18,404 bases of DNA, taken from assembly GCA_027579435.1 (NCBI GenBank), contig JANBPK010001162.1:1-18404 (forward strand), written 5' to 3'. Shown piece by piece: positions 7,478-16,893 of this stretch. Numbering within the stretch: the stretch's first letter is position 1; each line of letters starts with the position of its first letter. A program made the position numbers and the translations under genes. The notes below the pieces were generated by a model. It was not told the DNA's origin and ran no database searches. It saw nothing but the letters and a program-made list of their open reading frames with translations. Source of the stretch: Candolleomyces eurysporus. Its lineage: Eukaryota > Basidiomycota > Agaricomycetes > Agaricales > Psathyrellaceae.

Positions 7478-9530
7478 ATGGCCACCACCAGCAACTTCAA
7501 CAGGGCCCGCAATGTCCAGATCGACAACTACAGCTACAGCTACAACGACAACTCTGTGAATGTGAACCACTCAGCAGGTCCACTGAGCGGTGAGTCTGGC
7601 TCACAGAGCTGTAGCTGAGCGTCTCAATTGATTCTTACTCTGATATACAGAACTCAAGGCTCGGATTGCAGCAGGCGCCATCCATGACTCGGCTGAGCGC
7701 TGTGATGCCCCCAAATGCTATCCAGAGACGCGAGTCGCTGTCCAAGCCAATTTGTACCGCTGGATTGTGGATGGTGACGGAGAAGTCGACCAGCCGAAGA
7801 ATATTAAATGGGTGACGGGGCCTGCAGGCACCGGGAAGACGGCCGTTATGGGATCACTAGCAGATCGCTGCGCAGAGGATGGTCTGTTGGGCGCGACATT
7901 CTTCTTTGCATCCTGGTCAGCGTCCCTTGGCAGGCGCCGGAAGACCGCCTTCGTCACAACCATCGCACACCAGCTGGTTCAGCATCAAGAGGATTTGAAG
8001 AATGCCGTTTCCGCTGCCATGGAGAAGAACCCGGACGTTCTTGAGAAGAATCTGCACGTACAGATGGAAACTCTCGTTTTGGCCCCTCTCCGGGAGGTCG
8101 TTCGTCAATCCGAAGGGCCAGAGCTGCGGGGAGCGATCATCGTCGACGGCCTAGACGAATGCGAGGCCGAACAGTACCACGATACCAAGATCACGGGCCC
8201 ACGGGCCACGCCTACACGAACGAACGCGCAAGACCAGTTGGAGATCCTCCAAGTCCTTCAAGCAGCGTCACTGGATCCAGATTTTCCCTTTCGTATCCTC
8301 ATCGCCAGCCGTCCCGAGCGCGTATTCCGCGAATTCTTCGACCCCGAAATAAATCCCACCTTCGCCCAGAAGCTCGATTTGAACGTAGAGCACAATGCCG
8401 ACGCCGATATCACACTCTTTTTGGAAGCCCAGTTCGATCTCATTCGTCGCCGTTACAACTTTCCTCCGTCATGGCTGCCGCCAGGAACGATTCAGACCTT
8501 GGTGGAGAATGCGTCGGGTCAGTTCATCTACGCCGCAACGGTCATCCGGCTGTTCGACACGGGTCACCGAGAGGCTCCAAAGGCGTTGCTAGATGCTATT
8601 TTGAAGATGGAAGTCACTCGGACAACAAATTCAAACCCACTCGAACAATTGGACGCATTGTACATGCACATCTTGGAATCTAGTCCAGATTCGCCTCTTT
8701 CGGTCCGGTGGATTTACGCGATCCACTTGTTAGCTCAGTACCCTATTGAAGCCTCTGCACTCAGCGTAAACATGCTCCTGCAAACGGACCCAGAGAGCAA
8801 CGAGGCAGAGCACTTGCTCGGAACCCTTCACTCATTGATTCAGATTCCACCTCACAGCGGCCAGACGAGGACCAAATATGGCTTTTACCACAAATCGCTG
8901 CTCGACTTCCTCCAGGACCGTTACCGTTGCGGGAAACTGTATGTTGGAGAGAGTGAAAGAAGGGTGTTCGTCTGGGACGCATTCGTTCGGGTGTGTGCGA
9001 GTGAGTTTGCTTCTGCTTCATGCTTTGTTTCTCTTCAACAGTATAAATCTGATGCTATGGTATTGAAGGGGGTTGTGACACCCAGTTTTCATACCCGGAA
9101 AGCTTCCTCGAATTCTTGGCCGAGCTTCCATCATATCTGCCAATTGTACATGAGGGCATCGCACACTCCAAGGTCCTTCATACGCCACCCAGCGCTGATT
9201 GGTGGGTGTCGTTGGCCGTCGTACACAAGCAGATTAATTGCCTCTGGAATGTCTTCCGGCAATTTCACCGTTCAGTGCGTACAGTCCTCAATCTTTTCCA
9301 AACTTTGAACTGACATTCAGTCTTCCTTTATTGTTCATCTTTAGTGCCCATGGTATCGTTGCAAGCCAGGGTGTAGATTATGGAGCCGTTCCATTCTGCG
9401 TTGTTTGGGATCACCTACCCGGATTCAGATTGCATCTGCAGTGTTTCGGCCAAGGGTGTTGCACCGATTGGCCCACAAGGCAATCAGGGATTTCGAGCGG
9501 TGGGAATCCCAGAGCCAGAGTAGTACATAA
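7478..9530 (+). CDS. Minimal NACHT-domain (NLR-like) protein, NLR-B, four exons
   Basis: Exons 7478-7589, 7651-8990, 9086-9274 and 9345-9530 give a continuous frame of about 608 residues. Introns are 61, 95 and 70 bp; the 5' sites are gtgagt, gtgtgt and gtgcgt. The ATG was chosen because the N-terminus (MATTSNF then an Asn/Tyr-rich stretch) and first intron are conserved in NLR-C. About residue 42 starts the AAGAIHDSAERCDAPKCYPE block typical of Agaricomycete NACHT proteins. Walker A is GPAGTGKT (residues 94-101) and Walker B is IIVDGLDE (about 200-207). A helical region follows, with YGFYHKSLLDFLQDR, then a PPSADWWVSLAVVHK block and a Cys-rich tail (CPWYRCKPGC). There is no recognisable N-terminal effector domain and no WD40, ankyrin or TPR repeats. 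STAND NTPases of this kind are linked to heterokaryon incompatibility and innate-type recognition in fungi; that role is inference here. The last two junctions are the least certain. Confidence 0.8.
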
Positions 9531-10183
9531 TGCTAGAATTTTCAGTTCTTTTCGGCTGGGTTGACCGCTAGGGACTTGGTATATGACAATTTATGCGCCG
9601 AGTAGAAATCGAGAGGTCAAAGGTATCTCTAGGATCGCGTGATTGAGGCAAAAAGCAACCTCTATTACAAGTTGAGGAATGGGTCCTTCCAGATAGCATT
9701 GACATCTACGTACGGTAACCAGTACACTGAGACCTGAGGGAAAGGCGAGGGGAGAAGTGACCCTTTGCCACCTCATTTTGTTTCCCAAGACTTGAAGAAA
9801 GCGACAGCTTGAGAGTATGAGCTATCGTTTCTTTGAATAAATATATTTGAAATTTTGGCCTGTACGAACACGGTGAGTTTTGCGTAAATCACGAATGTGG
9901 CCATTTAAACCGTCCATTTGTTGTTGTACAATATATCATCCATCACGTTTACTTAGTGGGCCCACTCATAGTTCGACGAATTTTGAAGAATTTGACTTTT
10001 GGTTCCATTCTCTTGATATTAGCGATATATTATCCCTCATCTTTCCTAAATATAATGTTTAGGTTTTTCTTCTTTCGAGGCATCGGAGAGCGGGGAAGAA
10101 CGCAGACTTGACCGGATCAATCTCTCAGACTGCTCCGTCAAGGGTGTTTCGATGGTTGGACTTGTTTGTTGACGCCTCTCCGC
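9531..10183. other. Intergenic region between NLR-B and MSS1, with short upstream ORF
   Basis: No gene on either strand. The left part aligns with 1241-1739. A six-codon upstream ORF (MVGLVC, 10152-10172) ends 11 bp before the GTPase ATG. The pseudogene copy has an upstream ORF at the same place, ending in the same codons (MASDLVC, 1740-1763), so this may be a conserved leader feature. Confidence 0.45.
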
Positions 10184-12444
10184 ATGTTGCGGTCTCCTCC
10201 ACGATGTACACTTCCTAGGCATCTATTATCCAGACCCAACTATTCTCGAAACATTGTTCCCTCACCGTCAGGAACCCATGCAAATCTACTCAACAAGAAG
10301 TTAACAAGACCCCGAGTTTCTTCAGCATTGTGGCATTGGCTCGTTGCACCGAAGTTGGCCCAGAATGCAGCCCCAAGACGGTATCTTCATAGCGAAAGTA
10401 TCGTCTTGCCACCCTCGGACGCGCAGAAGAGCACGATCTACGCGTTATCCACACCCGCTGGGAAGGCTGGTGTGGGTGTGATACGTATTTCGGGTCCTGA
10501 TGCGCTGAAGGAAGTGTGGGGGAGGATGGTTAAGCCATACTCTCCATCTTCTACGAATGGTACGTGGTATCCTAACGACTACCTTTATGGAGTGAGTAGT
10601 AAGATTGACATGACTTGGGTAGAAAAGCTCAGAGAACCGACACCTTGGAAGTTTCAACGGTGTCGGGTTGTACACCCAGAGAGCGGAGAGACGATTGATG
10701 ACGGGTTAGTCGTGTACTTCAAAGGTTCGTCCTCCGCTCTTCTTCCTTTCAAACTGCTCCTGGGAACTCACTCTTATTGAAACTCGATCCACCACAGGCC
10801 CAAAGTCATTTACTTCCGAAGACGTACTCGAATTGCACGTCCATTCCGGCCGTGCAGTTATCTCAGCTGCCCTTTCGGCCCTCTCCAAACTACCCACTTT
10901 TCGACCTGCAGAACCGGGAGAATTCACGAGACGCGCGTATCTGAATGGGAGGCTAGATTTGACGCAGGTGGAGGGGTTGAAGGATCTGATTGATGCAGAG
11001 ACGGAAGGGCAGAGGAGAGTCGCTGTCAGAGCTGCTGAGGTGAATTCAGCGTATCTTTCCATTCTGTATAACCGAAGGGAGGCTCACTCTTTCGATTTCA
11101 GGGCGTCACAAAACAAAAATTTGACAAACTCCGCGCGGACATTATATCCAGCCTTGCCAAAGTCGAGGCCCTCATCGACTTTGGGGAGGGCGAAGAAATC
11201 GAAGAAGGCGTGTACGAAGACGCTAAATCGCGGGTCCAGAAAGTCTTGGATACAACCCAAGGATACTTGAACGATCACCGCAGGGGCGAACTCTTGCGTT
11301 CGGGTATTCGGCTCGCGATTTTTGGACCACCGAATGCTGGGAAGAGCAGTTTGCTGAATTTCTTGGGTATGTGTGTCTGCTTNGTTCTGTTCTCCAGCGC
11401 CGCAACTGACTGAAATATAACTTNCTCTTNTAGCTCAACGTGAAGCGGCGATCGTCACGCCCATCCCAGGCACCACACGAGACATCCTTGAATTATCCCT
11501 CGATATAGGTGGTTTGCCAGTGGTTATCGCTGATACAGCTGGTCTACGGAAGACGGAGGATGTTGTGGAGAAGATTGGCATCGAGAGGGCAAGGAAGGCG
11601 TACATATANTTTTCCTTCTNTCCTTACTTTCATNGATACTGATGAGNTGGGTTTCAGTGTNGAGAGTGCAGATATNTCNATCTGCGTGCTATCNTTCNCA
11701 GAAGCCGTACANCAGCAGCAGCAACGCAACGACCTAGGNTCAGAGGCGTCGTNNCACTGGCGAGANCTAATCTCCCGGGATAACACTNTCTTCCTNTTCA
11801 ATAAATCCGATCTTGTGGATTCGTCACCAATGCCTTCGCCATNCTTGCCTTCAGACGTTGAGACTCTCAGACTCAGTTTGCTGTCACCTGAACCTCAACA
11901 TGAAAGTAGCACTGCCGATCTCGACCTCACCATTACCCNCAAGCTGGATGCATGTCCTCCTGCCGCGACGACGAAAGCTTGGAAGGCAAGTTTGGCCACG
12001 GGAGACGGAGCTGAAGAGTTTTTAGAAGGTTTTGCGGAGGTTCTGAGAAAGCGGTAGGTGTTGTTGCCCACCTCAACTNAATCTGCAGATTTGACCGACC
12101 AAATTAGGTTCGGTATGGACGACATCCTAAGTGACGCAGCGAGCCCTGTCATCACCAGGTCTCGTCATCGGGACCACTTGCAAAGTGCGAGAATGCATTT
12201 GGAGACATTCCTCGAGTATGGTNCGCCCCATGCCTGTNTNTNGCTGTCGTACCNTAGCTAACAAGACTTGTGCATGCTTGCTTGNCCGTCGATTTGCTTT
12301 TGACCCCTTGAAGGCCCCGACGATGTGGTCTTTGCAGCTGAAGAANTGCGTTACGCTGCGAATGCTATCGGGAAAGTCACAGGTGCCATTGGAGTGGAGG
12401 ATATTTTGGATGCTGTCTTTAGAGATTTTTGTATCGGAAAATAA
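10184..12444 (+). CDS. MSS1: Mitochondrial tRNA-modification GTPase (MSS1/GTPBP3/MnmE family), seven exons
   Basis: The enzyme works with an MTO1/MnmG partner to install the carboxymethylaminomethyl-type modification at wobble uridine of mitochondrial tRNAs. Exons 10184-10724, 10798-11039, 11102-11366, 11434-11599, 11658-12053, 12108-12220 and 12314-12444 join in frame to 617 residues, counting each N as one base. The N-terminus ([15 protein letters not shown]) is Arg-rich and free of acids, as in a mitochondrial presequence. The TrmE N-terminal domain begins about residue 83 ([20 protein letters not shown]); [16 protein letters not shown] follows near 220. G-domain motifs are GPPNAGKS (336-343), TPIPGTTRD (358-366), DTAG (383-386), NKSD (453-456) and SLATGDG (516-522). 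The protein ends in the family's FCIGK with its key Cys (614). The G4-G5 spacer of about 60 residues and a Gln run (about 423-427) make it longer than bacterial MnmE. The yeast gene name is used by family; scattered Ns leave some residues unknown. Confidence 0.9.
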
Positions 12445-13036
12445 AATTTCAACGAAATTTATAAAGGTTTGCCTTCGTATCTACTGTCTCTGTTGATTCA
12501 ACATTGGAAATGTGCAAATTTCAGTAAGTCGAGTGCACGAAACGCCGCCANTATCTCGTTGCTGCACAAACAGCCGAACTGACTTACCTTTACCTCGCGA
12601 CTGGTTTCGCTCGTTTCGGAGAAAAGNAACNNTGACGAATCGCTTCTGTGANGCNTCGACGAATGATAANTCGGCAGCNCTTNNCCTNCATGTCACGTTC
12701 GCCGANCATGNANGNNGGTGTGATGATCCCATATGTGNGCGAGCGGNGAGTGCCTACTATAGTTATGGCCCATGGCAGGTGACCTCGTTGCGCAGCACGA
12801 TNAACGTGTGGGGTNATCTGCGGGCTCATATTATCCNAGCATACATGGAAAGAGTGTGTTTACAAAGCATCCAATAACAGTTTCACTCGAAGGTGGTAGG
12901 TAACAAGGTAGTGACGGAGGCCCATATACACCAATCTAAAAGTTTCAAACCAAGAATGAGATGAGACTGAGAACACCGTGAGTCTAAGAATACCGGAAGA
13001 ATCATGTCCAATAGCGGCGTGAATAATGTCAGGATA
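12445..13036. other. Convergent intergenic region, rich in ambiguous bases
   Basis: The left half (to about 12590) is homologous to the flank after the MSS1 pseudogene. From 12540 to 12840 there are many single Ns, so coding potential cannot be judged. The right part (about 12890-13036) should be the 3' UTR of the minus-strand ERG27-like gene. No gene is supported. Confidence 0.45.
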
Positions 13037-14450
13037 TCACATCTTCTCACTCGCAGTCTCAAACACCGGCCCCCTCTCTTCCTCCCTCTTCAACTTATCC
13101 AAAATCTCATCACACTTCGCAACGAGCCTCCTGCCCTCCTCTTCGTTCGCCAACCAAGCTCTCACAGGTGATATACCCACCCTTTCTGTACCCCACCTAT
13201 CCGATTCCGCACCGTACCTCACAGGAGGAGTTTTAGCATCAGAGAAGAAGGTGAGGTAAGTGAGAGGTACGAGTGCGAGGTGGACAGAGGCGATAGCTAA
13301 TTTGATGGGAGAAATAGGGTGTTGGGTAGACCCGAGGAGTCGGACGAAGTAGAACACCATTAGTTTGCAGAAGTCGAGGAAGGGCCCGACGAGAGCGTGT
13401 GCAACATTGGTGTGGCAGACACCTGGTTGGGAAATGAAGTGCCGAGTTACTGCGGAGTTGCTGGCGTTGGGGGAGGACGAAGAGGATGAGAGTGCGAGTC
13501 GGTCGAGGGTCGTGGATATCAAGTCGATTTGGTATTTGGAACTTTCGTACGAATGCTCAGTGGAACGGAGTTGCCAGTCATCGGGGGAGTAGAATTTGGG
13601 GCTGGCTTCGATTGAGGAGCACCAGATGACCCTGGCTGGGCCATTAGGTGACCGAGAGAGAGAAGGTTGGAGTTCTCGGAACTAGACGCAGACAATAAGG
13701 CAAAATAAAGTAGGAAGAGGGAAGGCATAACGTACCATGGAAAAGTGACTGAAGACGTTACACTGCCAGACCCAACCAAGACCGTCTATGCTCAGTTCAC
13801 CAGAGTGCTGGCTGTAGTACAGCGGTGTTGTCACTGCGCCCTTGGGATCCGTGAATAATTGGTGCAAGAGGAGCTTTGGGTCTAGCCCAGAGAAGCTGGC
13901 TAAGCCTGCGTTGCACATAAGGTGGGAGATATAAGGATACCTAATGAAGTCGGTAAATCAAGTTGATCGGCACACGAGAAAGCAAAAGGAGACGTACTTT
14001 TGGTTCACTCGTTTCGCAAATTCCAGTACAGTCTTGATCGAGGCAAGGTCGACATATTCCATCTCTATTGACAGGTTCTTCTTGAATTCTTCTGCGTGTC
14101 CGTCATACTCCGCTGTGGACTGGATCTTTTGGATGTGGGAGTCGAAAAACTGGAGGAGCTCAGTTCTAGCTTTCTGAGCTCGGCTGACGCTTCGACAGGC
14201 CATAATCAGGGTAAGGCCTGCATATTTCTGTGGTCGACCTGATAAAGAGGCGTCTTCGAAGTCCCGGGGAAGACTGTCCGACGGAATTTGAGACGTCAGC
14301 TGGATGAGAAGGCGTTGGCAGATGCCATATCCTACCCCACTAGATTTCTGTTGAGCTCAACGCCAATGGAGAGAGATATCGAACGTACCCGTTAGTCCCA
14401 GTGACAGTGACGATGACGATAGGTCTTGGCTCGCTGGCCGTGGTGGTCGT
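13037..14450 (-). CDS. ERG27: 3-keto-steroid reductase (ERG27 family, SDR), four exons, start codon reads ACG
   Basis: This NADPH-dependent short-chain dehydrogenase reduces the C-3 ketone during C-4 demethylation in ergosterol synthesis, at the ER or lipid droplets. Minus-strand exons 14450-14389, 14339-13998, 13940-13736 and 13681-13037 join in frame to 417 codons, with introns of 49, 57 and 54 bp. Visible motifs are the Rossmann TGTNGGVGYG (residues 17-26), MACRSVSRAQKARTELL, YPYISHLMCNAG, DGLGWVWQCNVFSHFSM, VIWCSSIEASPKFYSP and the catalytic Y-x3-K as YESSK (248-252). A hydrophobic stretch near FLDFCKLMVFYFVRLL fits membrane association. The expected initiator is ACG (14450-14448), giving TTTASEPRP where MTTASEPRP would be expected. 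No in-frame ATG precedes it after the TAA a few codons upstream. A small duplication (gtcact twice) adds two residues before the glycine motif. A mutated or mis-sequenced start, a near-cognate start or a missed 5' exon are all possible. It converges on MSS1. Confidence 0.88.
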
Positions 14451-14996
14451 ACCACTTTACGATCCTTGACAGTGCCAATAGCTAGTGTTCTTAATAATAG
14501 TAAAGACACGCAGGAATAGCCGGTCTACCTACGGGAGACTACAAAACGCCAGGGTTCCATTCTGTTTGTTCGACAAGCGTGGACTGAATGGACGCACCTA
14601 ACGGTAACTTGCCTCAATTGGAACTCGGTGAAACCAGCTAGAGCCATGGGGCATATTCAGAAGCCCGGTAACCAGACACGAAAGAGGAGGCAATCGACGA
14701 TGTCCTTGGTAGCTGGGGGAGGAGAGGTTGGAGAAGATGAGTTTGCCGTGGGGAAGAGAGCATTGGGCCGTGGCTGACATCAGATCTGCGCCGGGAAGCG
14801 AATTCGGCAGCTTGTGCCCGCGGGCCTGTTCAAGATGAGGCTTGCCGCCTCTCTTTGCGTGTCCCCTGGGTCAGATGAGCATGCATAGACGCTCGACAAA
14901 CAGCTCACAAACACACGAGGTGGACGATATTACACCGTTCAGGCTGCGGGAACGTGGTCAGTCCAGCCTCCTTCCTTCCTTCACTTCGACCGCCCC
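14451..14996 (+). promoter_or_regulatory. Divergent intergenic region between ERG27 and NLR-C, homologous to NLR-B flank
   Basis: From about 14620 to the ATG at 14997 this matches the NLR-B upstream region (about 6995-7477), but lacks about 100 bp around 14775 and everything corresponding to 5700-6975. It includes the C/T-rich tract before the ATG and a minus-strand remnant (NMPHGSSWFHRVP, about 14660-14620) of the unrecognised gene relic. ERG27 and NLR-C promoters must both lie here. Confidence 0.5.
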
Positions 14997-16893
14997 ATGG
15001 CCACCACTAGCAACTTCCACAAGGCCCACAATTTCCGGATCGACAACTACAACGACAACTCTGTGAATGTGAACCCCTTAGCAGATCCATTGAGCAGTGA
15101 GTCTGGCTTACAGAGCTGTAGCTGAGCGTCTAAATCAATTCTTACCGCGACATATAGAACTCGAGGCTCGGGTTGCAGCAGGTGCCATCCATGACTCGGC
15201 TGAGCGCTGTGATGCCCCCAAATGCTACCCAGAGACCCGAGTCGCCGTCCAAGCCAACTTGTACCGCTGGATTGTGGATGGTGACGGAGAAGTTGAGCAG
15301 CCGAAGAAGATTAAATGGGTGACGGGGCCTGCAGGCACTGGGAAGACGGCCGTTATGGGATCACTNGCAGATCGCTGNGCAGAGGATGGTNTTTTGGGCG
15401 CGACGTTCTTCTTTGCGTCCTGGTCAGCGTCCATTGGCCGNCGCCGCAAGACCGCCTTCGTCACAACTATCGCACACCAGCTGGCCCAGCACCGAGAGAA
15501 TTTAAAGAACGCCATTTCCGCTGCCATGGAGAAGAACCCGGGCGTTCTCGAGAAGAAGCTGCAGGTACAGATGGAAACTCTCGTTTTGGCCCCGCTGCGG
15601 GAGGTTGTTCGTCAATCAGAAGGGCCAGAGCTACAGGGTGCAATCATCGTCGACGGCCTGGACGAATGCGAAGCCGAACAATACCACGATACCAAGATTA
15701 CAGGCCTACGGGCCACGCCTACACGAACGAACGCGCAAGACCAGCTGGAGATCCTCCAAGTTCTTCAAGCAGCATCACTGGACACAAATTTTCCCTTTCG
15801 TATCCTCATCGCCAGCCGTCCCGAGCGCGTATTCCGCGAATTCTTCGACCCCGAAGTAAATCCCACCTTTGCCCAGAAGCTCGATTTGAACGTGGAGCAC
15901 AATGCCAACGCCGATATCACGCTCTTTTTGGAAGCCCAGTTCGATCTCATTCGTCGCCGTTTCAACTTTCCTCTGTCATGGCCACCACCAGGAACGATTC
16001 AGACCTTGGTGGAGAATGCGTCGGGTCAGTTCATCTACGCCGCAACCGTCATCCGGTTGTTCGACACGGGTCACCGAGAGCCTCCAAAGGCGTTGCTAGA
16101 TGCTATTTTGAAGATGGAAGCCACTCGGAAAACAAGTTCAAACCCACTCGAACAATTGGACGCATTGTACATGCACATCTTGAAGTCTAGTCCAGACCCG
16201 CCTCTTTTGGTACGATGGATTCTCGCAATCCACTTGTTCGATCGGTACGCTATTGGTGCCTCTGTGTTTAACATGAACTTGCTCCTGCAAACAGACCCAG
16301 AGAGCAACGAGGCAGAGCACTTGCTCGGAACCCTTCACTCATTGATTCAGATTCCACCTCACAGTGACCAGACGACGACCAAATATGTTGCCTCTGAGTC
16401 CTTCAAGTTCCCTCTTCAACTTCCCAATCGTACAATTGACCACCTACTATCCGAATGTACTACTAGTAAAAACCAAGAAGTTAAGTTCAAGTTAGTACCG
16501 CATCATGCCGCCATCTCATCCATCACTCCACGTGATCCATGGTTCGTTCAAGAAAAGGCAGAATCACAGCCCAGCCCTTCATACTTCTTACTCCCTGGTC
16601 TCATCTTGGGCTTAGCGCACGACCCCATGAAGTATATCCCTATTCAGCTGTCGTGGGCTTTGCTGTTAAAGTGGTGCGCAACACACGCCAAGGACGATGC
16701 TCTGAACGGATCTGGTGGTGGATGTGCGGCTTGCGGCGTACGTGTTCACCTTTCCTCTCATTACTCTCATGATGCTCACTCATGCGCAGCAAAATCCCCG
16801 CCCATAGCGTTTGGAGGATGTGCAGTCATCAAAGGACTGCTCTGGCCTGCTCCCTGGGGACCAGGAATACGTCCTAAACGGTACTCGGGCTGA
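14997..16893 (+). CDS. NACHT-domain (NLR-like) protein NLR-C with a replaced C-terminus
   Basis: Exon 1 is 14997-15096, followed by a 61-bp intron (15097-15157, gtgagt...tatag) and exon 2 from 15158. The N-terminus (MATTSNFHKAHNF then Asn-rich), the AAGAIHDSAERCDAPKC block, Walker A GPAGTGKT and Walker B IIVDGLDE match NLR-B closely, and the match continues for about 443 residues to the Tyr codon at 16384-16386. There the two sequences part abruptly. NLR-B continues with GFYHKSLLDF; this copy enters about 168 unrelated residues (starting VASESFKFPLQL) and stops at 16891-16893. The tail shows no known domain and may be chance readthrough into foreign DNA, so the gene is either a truncated NLR or a chimera. 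Several Ns (15366-15441) fall in the Walker A-proximal region. Residue differences from NLR-B are mostly conservative, which argues for recent function of the shared part. Confidence 0.72.

Noticed and set aside
7752..9308. Unspliced 518-aa NACHT ORF beginning at an internal TTG
   Set aside because: The start is inside exon 2, which is open further upstream and joins a conserved ATG exon. The last 100 or so residues are intron plus wrong frame.
11544..12155. Minus-strand ORFs opposite the GTPase exons
   Set aside because: They mirror plus-strand exons with full motif support and are shadows.
14598..14780. Minus-strand 60-aa ORF before NLR-C as a real small gene
   Set aside because: It is a fragment of the relic at 6700-7200, and a neighbouring frame is at least as well conserved, so no intact product is supported.
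15097..15157. Open reading through the first intron of NLR-C
   Set aside because: The stretch has gtgagt and tatag splice ends, the same 61-bp length as the NLR-B intron, and in NLR-B the same frame contains a stop. It is an intron that happens to be open.
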